Assembly: GCA_051000345.1 (NCBI GenBank)
Contig: JBPCOJ010000131.1
Location: 1-27,070, forward strand
From: JBHENC01 sp051000345
GTDB lineage: Bacteria > Acidobacteriota > Blastocatellia > Pyrinomonadales > Pyrinomonadaceae
DNA: 27,070 nt
Direction: 5' to 3'
Shown: positions 7,232 to 13,013 of the stretch, piece after piece
How the letters are laid out: each line of letters begins with the position of its first letter
Position numbering within the stretch: the stretch's first letter is position 1
Notes under the pieces: generated by a model
Seen by the model: the letters and a program-made list of their open reading frames with translations, nothing else
Database searches by the model: none
Told to the model about the DNA's origin: nothing
Position numbers and translations under genes: made by a program

Positions 7232-7794
7232 CGTTTTACTCCGTCAACTATCAAGCTTGTGTATTCAGTGCCGACAATCAAATTCAGAAAGCCACGCGTA
7301 TATGAATGCTCGTAGCTGCGTCTTATCTCGCCTTCCGATGCGCGCCAAGCATTGCGATGAAGCAAGCCGCGTTCGTCAATCCATTCGAGCAAGCGGACAC
7401 GAAAACCAATGGCGCTTAATACTGCAATCAATGAGCGATAATTCCAGAGCACTTTATGATTCGGCTCGCCTTCGCCGCGAAACAAACTTAAAAACTTTTC
7501 GCCCGGCGAGTTCGGCGCGACCCAATCCAAATAAACTTTGTCGGGATGCAAGCCATCCGGCACGGCGATTCTTAAATAACCGCCCGGCTTCAAATGCCGA
7601 TAGCAGTTGCGCAACGCTGCGTATGCTTCCAACGCTGTCAAATGCTCAAAGACGTGTTCGGCAAGTATCGCGTCCAAACTATTGACCGGGAACGAATCGA
7701 GCCATTGCTTGCCGGAACGAATATCGAGTTCGTTCTTTTCGAGCGAACGCCAGCCGGGTTGCTGCGTGCCGTTTGCGCCGATGATGATTCGCAT
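7228..7794 (-). CDS. SAM-dependent methyltransferase, class I (copy 2, 188 aa)
   Basis: A paralogue of the gene immediately downstream, with the same fold landmarks: IIIGANGTQQPGW near the N-terminus, AEHVFEHLTALEAY in the middle, LKPGGYLRIAVPD, then NHKVLWNYRSL and a C-terminus of SLIVDGVKR. The glycine-rich motif I is reduced in both copies, as often seen in predicted glycan methyltransferases. It starts 7 bases after the stop of the large upstream gene, with GGA between. Together they look like an ancient tandem duplication kept inside a mobile element. The target is unknown. Confidence 0.82.
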   Translation of the reverse strand: MRIIIGANGTQQPGWRSLEKNELDIRSGKQWLDSFPVNSLDAILAEHVFEHLTALEAYAALRNCYRHLKPGGYLRIAVPDGLHPDKVYLDWVAPNSPGEKFLSLFRGEGEPNHKVLWNYRSLIAVLSAIGFRVRLLEWIDERGLLHRNAWRASEGEIRRSYEHSYTRGFLNLIVGTEYTSLIVDGVKR

Positions 7795-7801
7795 ACAATC
7801 C

Positions 7802-9064
7802 TTACGCCGTTTTCGCTTGCGCCTGCGCGTGCGCGCCGTTGCCGTTGCTGCTGGCCGGAACGATCACAACGGGCGGCAATTTAACGCGCGCCTTCACGCC
7901 TTTGCGAAGCGCATTCAAATACTTTTCGCAGTTCGCCAAGTGCGCTAACTGCACGCCCGTTGCCTGCGAAAGTCCCGCAATTAAATCCACATTCGGCTGG
8001 CTCATCAATTGAGCAATAACGGGCAGCATTTGCGGCTGCTCTGTGGCAAGGCGCACAACGTCATCAATCGCGTCGTCCGGCTCGTTAGCAAGTTGAAGGT
8101 CAGTCTTAAAGTTTTCGATCAAGCGTTCGAGCGTCATTACGTCGGACGGCGCGACCTCGACCACTCCCGAAGATTGCGGCGCGTTGGTGCTTGGCGCGTT
8201 CTCTGTGGAAGCGGGCGGCGCTTGCGGCTGTGGCTGTGGCTGTACGGCTGGCATCCCAACGGCCTGCATAAGTGTGGAGTCGTCTATGTGAGAAAGTAAG
8301 CCCGTGAGCCTTTGGCTAATTACGGGCGCAATCAACGGCATGACGAAAGGCGCAACCGCGTCACGAAGAAAGTTAGCAACTGTGGCGACTGTTGTTTCCG
8401 GCTCAATGGCCTCTTCCGGCGCGTGCATCATGTCGCGCATATTACGCATGAACGCTGGAATGATGCCGCTCTCTTTCACTAACATTAATTGCGCCGCATC
8501 TTTCGGGTCTAGCTGTGGCTGCGCGGGGGCGGGATTCTCCTTCGGCAGCATCTCGCGCATTTCTTCGCGCATCTCTGCGCGGGCAGCTCTGTCCTGTTCG
8601 CGCTGCTCGCGCATAATGTCCAAGATGTTCGGCTGCCCTTGCTCCGTGCGTCGCCCGCGCTCCGTTGCTTCAACTGCCGTGACAGCCGCCCGCGCTGCTA
8701 TTTCAGCTATACGGTTTTCAAAGTCATCAGAAAGCAGCGGGCTTTCAACGCTGGAATTTACAAGCAAACTCTCGTCGCCAGCGTCATCTTCAAACTCAAT
8801 ATGCAATTCCCTTTCCGCTTTGAACTTGCCGCCGACTCTATTCTTGATGAGATAATCGCCGCCGCCGTAGTTATGCTTAACGAACGTCCGAACATCGTTA
8901 TGAGCGGGAATGCTGGTTAGAAATTCCGGCACGTCATCAACATCTTCGCCAATGCGAAATATCTCATTAACGTCGCGTCCCGGCTTGCGCGCGGCGGCAC
9001 GGCGATGCTGTTGCGGCTCTGGCTGCGCTTGTGCTTGGCCTTGATCTGGCTGCTTATTGGTCAT
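7802..9064 (-). CDS. large unknown element protein (420 aa)
   Basis: Not recognised. A Gln/Ala-rich disordered N-terminus (about 1-30) leads into a compact region with VKHNYGGGDYLIKNRVGGKF and a following basic/acidic strand (about 60-90). Charged, probably coiled, helices follow (about 110-180), then a hydrophobic segment (about 225-260, FLRDAVAPFVMPLIAPVIS). A Pro/Gln/Ala linker (about 280-310) separates a helical C-terminal domain and a Gln/Ala tail. An upstream TTG at 9085 keeps the frame open, but ATG 9064 has AGGA 9 bases before it. It heads an operon with the two methyltransferases and the membrane protein. A scaffolding, structural or partition-like role is possible but unproven. Confidence 0.8.
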   Translation of the reverse strand: MTNKQPDQGQAQAQPEPQQHRRAAARKPGRDVNEIFRIGEDVDDVPEFLTSIPAHNDVRTFVKHNYGGGDYLIKNRVGGKFKAERELHIEFEDDAGDESLLVNSSVESPLLSDDFENRIAEIAARAAVTAVEATERGRRTEQGQPNILDIMREQREQDRAARAEMREEMREMLPKENPAPAQPQLDPKDAAQLMLVKESGIIPAFMRNMRDMMHAPEEAIEPETTVATVANFLRDAVAPFVMPLIAPVISQRLTGLLSHIDDSTLMQAVGMPAVQPQPQPQAPPASTENAPSTNAPQSSGVVEVAPSDVMTLERLIENFKTDLQLANEPDDAIDDVVRLATEQPQMLPVIAQLMSQPNVDLIAGLSQATGVQLAHLANCEKYLNALRKGVKARVKLPPVVIVPASSNGNGAHAQAQAKTA

Positions 9065-9225
9065 TTCCACCGTTCCTACCGTCAAAGTGCCGTGAATTCA
9101 CCGGCGCATTGCCGCCGCCCGCACCGTATGAGCGCCGTTTATTGACCGTGAAAGCGTCAATGCGATGTGGATTAAAGGCAAAATATTATTGAGAACGTAG
9201 AACCTAAATCCTCATGCGAAGGGAA

Positions 9226-9257
9226 AAGAGGAAGCGCCTTTTAAGCGGCTTCCTCTT
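9226..9257 (-). terminator. hairpin terminator overlapping the acidic gene's stop
   Basis: AAGAGGAAGC (9226-9235) pairs perfectly with GCTTCCTCTT (9248-9257) around a 12-base loop. Read leftward, the second arm runs into TTTTCCC. The stop codon of the 9241-9468 gene is in the loop. The gap 9086-9240 otherwise shows nothing convincing. Confidence 0.5.
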
Positions 9258-9468
9258 CGTCCTCGTCATCTTCGTCCTCGTCTTCTTCGTCCTCGTCTTC
9301 CACATCATCGAGCACGTCGGGATAAACCGCTTGCGCCTCTTCGATGATCTGATCGAGGCTGTCTAACATCTCCGTTCGCGTTGCACCGGGATTGTTTGCA
9401 ATCTCGGCAATTTTCAAAACTTGTCCCTTGTAGTCAGCTACGGTTACAGCTTTTTTTAGCGTCGCCAT
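9241..9468 (-). CDS. small acidic-tailed protein (75 aa)
   Basis: The N-terminal 50 residues look helical (MATLKKAVTVADYKGQ and on). The last 25 are almost all Asp and Glu, ending EEEAA. AAGGAG lies 11 bases before the ATG. Polyacidic tails of this kind occur in DNA-mimic, nucleic-acid chaperone and scaffold-like proteins; none can be chosen here. It is a single-gene unit with its own leader hairpin and terminator. Confidence 0.7.
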   Translation of the reverse strand: MATLKKAVTVADYKGQVLKIAEIANNPGATRTEMLDSLDQIIEEAQAVYPDVLDDVEDEDEEDEDEDDEDEEEAA

Positions 9469-9493
9469 GATCTTACTTTCTCCTTAGTGGTAA

Positions 9494-9533
9494 TGGCGTA
9501 GAGCGGGGTGCTCTGCGCTCGTTTGGTACGCCA
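9494..9533 (-). promoter_or_regulatory. structured 5' leader of the acidic gene
   Basis: GCGTAGAGC (9496-9504) pairs with GCTCTGCGC (9510-9518) with one wobble and a 5-base loop. An alternative outer pairing uses TGGCGTA (9494-9500) with TACGCCA (9527-9533). The two pairings share bases, so a switch between them is possible. Confidence 0.35.
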
Positions 9534-9556
9534 CGATTCAACCACAAAGAGAATGC

Positions 9557-9690
9557 ACATTTAGAAGTCCGTTTTAAACTTGCACAATATTTGAACGTAA
9601 GTTACAGAAAATAGAAGCCTTAAAAATTTTACACATTTTAGCGAAACGACTTCTAAATGTTTCAAACGTTTCTAAATGTTTCTAAACTTA
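9557..9690. repeat. AT-rich repeat region with iteron-like TTCTAAA units
   Basis: A perfect 13-bp inverted repeat (9557-9569 and 9648-9660, GACTTCTAAATGT) flanks 78 AT-rich bases. From 9651 rightward, near-tandem units TTCTAAATGTTT (9651, 9670) and TTCTAAAC (9680), with a degenerate unit between, have a spacing of about 10 bases. On the minus strand this reads as four successive RTTTRGAAAC-like units. The right part overlaps the end of the gene at 9672. The most AT-rich stretch of the element lies between the inverted arms, as expected of an origin or operator. Confidence 0.55.
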
Positions 9691-10376
9691 CGCGCCTGCT
9701 GCTTCGAGTAATCGCCATTATTCAGCCGACGCTTGATAGCCCGATCTAACGCGGCGCGCGTTCGCTTTACTGAAATTGGTGTCGGGTGTAGAGCTTGAAC
9801 AGTCTTGATGCGTGCCGTTTTATCAGCAGCGCCCGCATCTCTGAAACCGATGTAGATGGACAACTTTTGCAGTGTGTCTTTGTTAATCGTTTCCTTTGCT
9901 CTCCCCCCGCGCTGTTTCTTTAGCGGCTCTACGGCTGGTACTTCTATCGGCGCGGCAAGTTGCTTTTGAGGCACAGGCAACAAAGCACGCGGGCGGGTGC
10001 TTTTAGACGCAACGCGCATCACTGGCGGGCGGCGCTCTGTAACTTTGTTTGGCGATGCCGCCGCACTGGCGCGCCAAGACGCGAGGCCGGATTCAATGTG
10101 CCACTTTTCTCGTATGCGTCTCACATCTTCCGGCAGCAAATAAATACTTTTTAGTATCTGTTCGCCTTGCGCATCTGCATATGGCAAGTGGCGAATCTGA
10201 CGAAGGAACGACTCATCAAATAAATTTGGATTTTCAGCGCGCAGCCGATTAGCTTCGGCAAAGTTTTCTTTAATCCGATTCCAACACTGCGCCGCAACGC
10301 GACTAACTATGCTCGCCGCCGCAATCGCTGTTACAAAGCCCGCCGTGCTCTCAAAAGCATCATCAAATTTACTCAT
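9672..10376 (-). CDS. unknown basic protein following the repressor (234 aa)
   Basis: Not recognised. The N-terminus has a small-residue helix (about 10-30, GFVTAIAAASIVSRVAA) that could be a weak membrane segment or a buried helix. The middle is mixed helical. From about residue 105 the protein is strongly basic and Pro/Lys/Arg-rich, ending RRLNNGDYSKQQARKFRN-I, which suggests nucleic acid contact. Its ATG overlaps the repressor stop (ATGA), so it is co-translated with the repressor. The final codons overlap the TTCTAAA repeats. Confidence 0.72.
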   Translation of the reverse strand: MSKFDDAFESTAGFVTAIAAASIVSRVAAQCWNRIKENFAEANRLRAENPNLFDESFLRQIRHLPYADAQGEQILKSIYLLPEDVRRIREKWHIESGLASWRASAAASPNKVTERRPPVMRVASKSTRPRALLPVPQKQLAAPIEVPAVEPLKKQRGGRAKETINKDTLQKLSIYIGFRDAGAADKTARIKTVQALHPTPISVKRTRAALDRAIKRRLNNGDYSKQQARKFRNI

Positions 10377-10624
10377 CTCTTACTGCCTTTCTTTTTGCTC
10401 GCTGGCTTCAATTCAGGCTCGCGCACAAGCACATCACCCGGCTCGCATTCAAGTACATTGCAGATATTTTCAAGCACGCGAAAACTGATTGACTCGGTTT
10501 TTGAATCACGCAATTTCAAAAGTGTTGGATAAGCAATGTCTGCTTGTTTTGAAAGCCAATAAAGAGATTTACCTTGCGCTATCAATAACTCGTTAATCTT
10601 GGTTTTAATCATGTCGCAGTTCAT
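10373..10624 (-). CDS. Cro/CI-like helix-turn-helix repressor (83 aa)
   Basis: A compact XRE-type DNA-binding domain of the YozG/HTH_26 kind: SLYWLSKQADIAYPTLLKLRD (20-40) is the helix-turn-helix and SFRVLENICNVLECEPGDVL (48-67) the closing helices. A basic tail follows. It should bind the 15-bp palindrome at 10647-10687 and hold the divergent promoters in check. Its own promoter predicts transcription starting at 10625 or 10624, on or next to the ATG, so the mRNA is probably leaderless. No Shine-Dalgarno sequence is visible. Confidence 0.88.
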   Translation of the reverse strand: MNCDMIKTKINELLIAQGKSLYWLSKQADIAYPTLLKLRDSKTESISFRVLENICNVLECEPGDVLVREPELKPASKKKGSKR

Positions 10625-10631
10625 ACCACGA

Positions 10632-10661
10632 ATTATAGAACAGGAGAATACATAACGTCAA
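10632..10661 (-). promoter_or_regulatory. leftward promoter of the repressor
   Basis: TTGACG (10661-10656) inside the left arm of the palindrome, an 18-base spacer and a perfect TATAAT (10637-10632). The predicted start, 7 bases on, falls at the repressor ATG. Confidence 0.72.
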
Positions 10662-10687
10662 CAATATACTGCTTGACGTTATGTATT
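10647..10687. promoter_or_regulatory. operator: perfect 15-bp palindrome
   Basis: AATACATAACGTCAA (10647-10661) and its exact complement TTGACGTTATGTATT (10673-10687) are separated by 11 bases. Each arm contains the -35 box of one of the two divergent promoters, so a bound repressor would block both or favour one. Confidence 0.8.
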
Positions 10688-10701
10688 ATTGACATTACAA
10701 T
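10673..10701 (+). promoter_or_regulatory. rightward promoter of the 10796-11430 genes
   Basis: TTGACG (10673-10678), 17 bases, TACAAT (10696-10701). The predicted start near 10708 gives an 88-base leader. Confidence 0.72.
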
Positions 10702-10726
10702 CTCTTTACATCAAACAAAAGAAAAC

Positions 10727-10760
10727 GGGCGCGGAAACTGCACTAACAGTCGCCACGCCC
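10727..10760 (+). promoter_or_regulatory. hairpin in the rightward leader
   Basis: GGGCG (10727-10731) pairs with CGCCC (10756-10760). GG (10733-10734) pairs with CC (10753-10754) past a C-A mismatch, and ACTG (10737-10740) pairs with CAGT (10747-10750). It lies between the promoter and the first rightward ATG. There is no T-run, so it is more likely a leader structure than a terminator. Confidence 0.35.
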
Positions 10761-10795
10761 TTAACATCAACTCTTACCATGAAAGGCAAAAGCTA

Positions 10796-11101
10796 ATGAA
10801 TCAAAAGAAGAATACGCCGCGCAATGACAAAAGTTCAATGCGCGCAGAGACGGAAGAAACGGAATCAGCCGCCGAAGTCCAAGAGCGCATCATACGCGAG
10901 GCCGATGTGATTTTCGATTTAATGAACGGCACAGGCTTGCCCGAAACATTCCAAAGAAACTTTACGGATGAGGTTGCCCAACTGCTTATGGACACGAAAG
11001 TTGACATATTCCGCGAGCGTCTTTTATGGCGCGAGGCTTGGCAACTCGTTTCGGAAAGATTAGACGCCCGCGAAGAATCGGAAGGGAGCGGCAAGCGATG
11101 A
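10796..11101 (+). CDS. small helical protein, first rightward gene (101 aa)
   Basis: Not recognised. It is highly charged and probably all helical, with a disordered N-terminus (1-25) and helices at about 28-45 and 55-92. The frame is open from 10673, but that part is promoter and leader; ATG 10796 has AAGG about 10 bases upstream. A five-codon frame (MKGKS) at 10779-10796 ends in a stop that overlaps this ATG and may be chance. Position opposite the repressor makes a Cro-like or antirepressor function possible, but there is no visible HTH. Confidence 0.7.
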   Translation: MNQKKNTPRNDKSSMRAETEETESAAEVQERIIREADVIFDLMNGTGLPETFQRNFTDEVAQLLMDTKVDIFRERLLWREAWQLVSERLDAREESEGSGKR

Positions 11102-11430
11102 ATCTATCAAAGTTTCTTCCCTTCAAGCCTGCGCCGCTCTCCGAAGTCGCAAAATGCTTTGGCGCTCAACTCGCCCGCGTCGGCATCCGTTACGGCGAAA
11201 TGATCGTGCTCGAATGCACAGAAGATATAAAGCCCGGCGACTTTGTTATTGCACAGTGGCAAAGCCTAATGATTCTTGCCGAAGTTAGGCCGCACGGCTG
11301 GCTTCGCGTGGACTTTGCAGCCAGCGAGCCGCCGCTTTTCATCCCGCCCGGTACAGCGCGCATACGCGGGCGCGTAGGGCGCGCTGTCAACAAGCTGGAC
11401 GTTCCAAGATACCTCGCGCCGCTTAATTAA
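11098..11430 (+). CDS. S24/LexA-like beta-barrel protein without catalytic residues (110 aa)
   Basis: The order GEMIVLECTEDIKPGDFVIA (33-52), then a strand pair, then ARIRGRVGRAVNKL (87-100) follows the C-terminal half of S24 signal peptidase-like domains (GDxVxx and xGRVxxxxRxL). The serine that normally follows GD and the later lysine are not evident, and there is no HTH, so self-cleavage is not expected. The ATG at 11098 overlaps the preceding stop (ATGA). Next to a repressor operon, it may pair with or antagonise a host LexA/CI protein; this is inference. Confidence 0.68.
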   Translation: MNLSKFLPFKPAPLSEVAKCFGAQLARVGIRYGEMIVLECTEDIKPGDFVIAQWQSLMILAEVRPHGWLRVDFAASEPPLFIPPGTARIRGRVGRAVNKLDVPRYLAPLN

Positions 11431-11451
11431 TGCGCGAACGGTTCAAGGGCA

Positions 11452-11476
11452 AAGGGCGGCTGTTATGGCTGCCCTT
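11452..11476 (+). terminator. hairpin after the rightward operon
   Basis: AAGGGCGGC (11452-11460) pairs with GCTGCCCTT (11468-11476) with one G-T pair and a 7-base loop. It follows the stop at 11430 and precedes the nucleotidyltransferase. The T-run is weak. Confidence 0.35.
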
Positions 11477-11504
11477 CTAACACTCCGAAAGGTACAATTC
11501 CCAC

Positions 11505-12113
11505 ATGGCAACCAAACGAACGAAACGAAAAGTAATTCGCAATCCATCATCCGGTGCGGGCGCAATTTCAACCGAGCAGGGCATCGCCGCCGCGCTGAAA
11601 GTCGTAGACCTTGCCGTTGAGAGTGACATTGATTGCGCTTTGTGCGGCGGCATTGCGATGCAGATTTACGGCTTCACGCGCGCCACGCGGGACGTTGATT
11701 TTCTCGCCGCCGAATTATTGTCGCTTCCACGCACGCGGCGCTTGAATTTCGGCGGCGAGGCGTACAGTGTCCAAGTCGGGCGCAAGGAAATCGAAGTTGA
11801 TTGGATTGTACGCGACGATGACAAGCAGGATGTTTACGAAGCGGCGCTGGCTGATGCCGTGACGATTGAGCCGGAAGGCTTGCCGATCATCACGCCCGAA
11901 TGGATGGTAATACTTAAAAACTTCGCCGGGCGCGGCAAAGACCATTTAGATTTGCTCTGGCTATTGCGGCAAGACGATTTAGTTGACCGCAAACTTGTCG
12001 AGAGCCATGTTAAAAAGTTGTTCGGGCGCTTCGCGTTTGCAGTGCTTGGTGATTTGCAATCAATTTACCTTGAAGCTGATTTGATGCGCGCCCGCGATGA
12101 AGCCGCCCTATAG
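11505..12113 (+). CDS. nucleotidyltransferase, MNT/AbiEii/DUF6036-type
   Basis: A 202-residue minimal nucleotidyltransferase. The signature CGGIAMQIYGFTRATRDVDFL places the GG loop at 48-49 and the metal-binding aspartates at Asp63 and Asp65. A third acidic residue, Asp99, lies in EIEVDWIV. The C-terminal GRGKDHLDLLWLL (142-154) is typical of the DUF6036/AbiEii-like group. Such proteins act as toxins that modify tRNA or proteins (AbiE, MenT) or as antitoxin partners (HEPN/MNT). No partner gene of the usual size sits beside it, so it could be an orphan. AAAGG lies 12 bases before the ATG. Its position next to attR is typical of satellite cargo genes. Confidence 0.82.
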   Translation: MATKRTKRKVIRNPSSGAGAISTEQGIAAALKVVDLAVESDIDCALCGGIAMQIYGFTRATRDVDFLAAELLSLPRTRRLNFGGEAYSVQVGRKEIEVDWIVRDDDKQDVYEAALADAVTIEPEGLPIITPEWMVILKNFAGRGKDHLDLLWLLRQDDLVDRKLVESHVKKLFGRFAFAVLGDLQSIYLEADLMRARDEAAL

Positions 12114-12152
12114 TGGTAAAGATGTATCCAACAAAATGAAGCGCAGCGCTTG

Positions 12153-12173
12153 GTGTGACTATGGTGTGACAAC
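12153..12173 (+). repeat. right GTGTGAC pair (candidate recombinase arm site)
   Basis: A 20/21 match to 1742-1762, same orientation, with heptamers starting at 12153 and 12164. It lies 99 bases inside attR. Confidence 0.55.
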
Positions 12174-12187
12174 TCCCACGCCTGCTA

Positions 12188-12266
12188 TGAAACTCACGCA
12201 AACAAAAAATCAGAGAAAGCCCGAAAAACTGAAACTTCAGGCTTTCTCTGAAACTCACACAAACAA
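12188..12266. repeat. palindrome flanked by direct repeats beside attR
   Basis: TCAGAGAAAGCC (12210-12221) pairs with GGCTTTCTCTGA (12240-12251), and GAA (12223-12225) with TTC (12236-12238), giving a long hairpin. It is flanked by an 18-bp direct repeat, TGAAACTCACGCAAACAA (12188-12205) and a one-mismatch copy (12249-12266), 61 bases apart. It ends 6 bases before attR. It may be a terminator protecting the element end, accessory recombinase sites, or both. Confidence 0.55.
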
Positions 12267-12272
12267 CTTTTT

Positions 12273-12333
12273 CTGCTGGCAGCACAAAGGACTTCCGGCA
12301 ATGCTGCCCGCCTCTAAATTGATTGTGCAGGGA
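12273..12333 (+). repeat. attR: 61-bp direct repeat, distal copy
   Basis: It encodes CWQHKGLPAMLPASKLIVQG and stops with TGA at 12334-12336. Six codons differ synonymously from the attL copy and one changes Glu to Gln. By the usual integration model this is the original host 3' end. No intact gene continues upstream of it. Confidence 0.8.
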
Positions 12334-12346
12334 TGAACGGAGAGTT

Positions 12347-12967
12347 ATGAAAAAAGCGTTGCTAATGTGTTCTCTACTATTGATGATTTCGCCGACGGTT
12401 TCATCGGGCGGAAGAGCGCAGGAATCGTTGTCGCCGCAGCTATCGAATGTCGCGCAAGCAATTGAAGAGGCGGCGAAGGAGAGTCTGCCGGAATGGAAAC
12501 TCGAGCGAGTCGAGCCAATGCGCGAAAGCCGCGACGTTCTGATCGAATTCGCAGTCTCCTGCGGACGCCGTGTGAAGTTATCTATTATGCAATTTCCATC
12601 CGCAGCCGAAGCAAGCAGAGCGATACAGAAAATGGCCGATGGTAATGCGGCGAAGGCAGCGCTTTCCGGCATCGGCGATGAAGCCTTCAAGTGGGGTTAC
12701 AGCGATGACATCGCGTTTCGGAAAGGCACACTTGCTGTCTTCGTGAGCGCGGTTTCGGATATAGATCGCCTTGTGCCGTCTCTCGATCAAGCCGATCAAT
12801 CCGCGCTAAGGCGAACTGAAGAGGTTGCGCTTAATAAAGGTTTCGCGCGAACCATCGCCGCTATTTTGTCTGCGCCGCCCTCGCGCGTTCAACGTGATGT
12901 TTACGGCGCGCCTCCAAGCAAAAATAAATCTCAAGGCTCTCCGTGCATTCGCAGTGCCGAACCTTGA
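12347..12967 (+). CDS. secreted hypothetical protein (206 aa)
   Basis: A signal peptide (KKALLMCSLLLMISPTVSSG) precedes a mixed alpha/beta domain with no recognised family. A central stretch contains FAVSCGRRVKLSIMQFPSA and GIGDEAFKWG, which recalls secreted proteins that test an accuracy or stability term, but no name can be given. An upstream frame opens at 12323, but ATG 12347 has GGAGAG a few bases before it. It begins 10 bases after the distal copy of the target gene's stop, so before integration the two genes were probably one transcription unit. Confidence 0.75.
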   Translation: MKKALLMCSLLLMISPTVSSGGRAQESLSPQLSNVAQAIEEAAKESLPEWKLERVEPMRESRDVLIEFAVSCGRRVKLSIMQFPSAAEASRAIQKMADGNAAKAALSGIGDEAFKWGYSDDIAFRKGTLAVFVSAVSDIDRLVPSLDQADQSALRRTEEVALNKGFARTIAAILSAPPSRVQRDVYGAPPSKNKSQGSPCIRSAEP

Positions 12968-12971
12968 GATT
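12927..12971. terminator. terminator between convergent genes
   Basis: AATCTCAAGG (12927-12936) pairs perfectly with CCTTGAGATT (12962-12971). Read leftward, the stem is followed by TATTTTTG, so it mainly ends the amidohydrolase operon arriving from 13014. It also covers the stop of the plus-strand gene at 12967. Confidence 0.7.
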
Positions 12972-13013
12972 CAATTCTTGTCGGGAAGAACTTAAAATGG
13001 GGTTTACGCTCCA

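Larger units (their letters stand above)
1641..12333. mobile_element. integrated element, about 10.6 kb, tyrosine-recombinase type
   Basis: The element is bounded by 61-bp direct repeats (1641-1701 and 12273-12333; 52 of 61 identical) formed at the 3' end of a host gene. An integrase sits at the left end and an excisionase two genes' distance inward. The core includes a TOPRIM/AAA primase-helicase, iteron-like repeats, a Cro/CI-type repressor with a palindromic operator and a nucleotidyltransferase cargo gene. No terminase, portal, capsid, tail, relaxase or conjugation gene is recognisable. The gene set resembles phage-inducible islands or P4-like satellites. An undescribed non-tailed provirus or a plasmid-like island are alternatives. 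Confidence 0.85.

Noticed and set aside
6617..7794. DNA methyltransferases of a restriction-modification system
   Set aside because: No DPPY/NPPY or PC motif and no nuclease or specificity gene nearby.
10673..10795. Upstream extension of the 101-aa gene from a TTG
   Set aside because: It covers the operator, the -10 box and the leader; ATG 10796 has a plausible RBS.
1641..12333. Conjugative or mobilizable element
   Set aside because: No relaxase, coupling protein or type IV secretion gene is visible.
12097..12336. 79-codon plus-strand frame ending in the target-gene tail
   Set aside because: Only the last 20 codons match the target gene; the rest is element-end DNA with hairpin and repeats, so it is an attR junction and not a gene.
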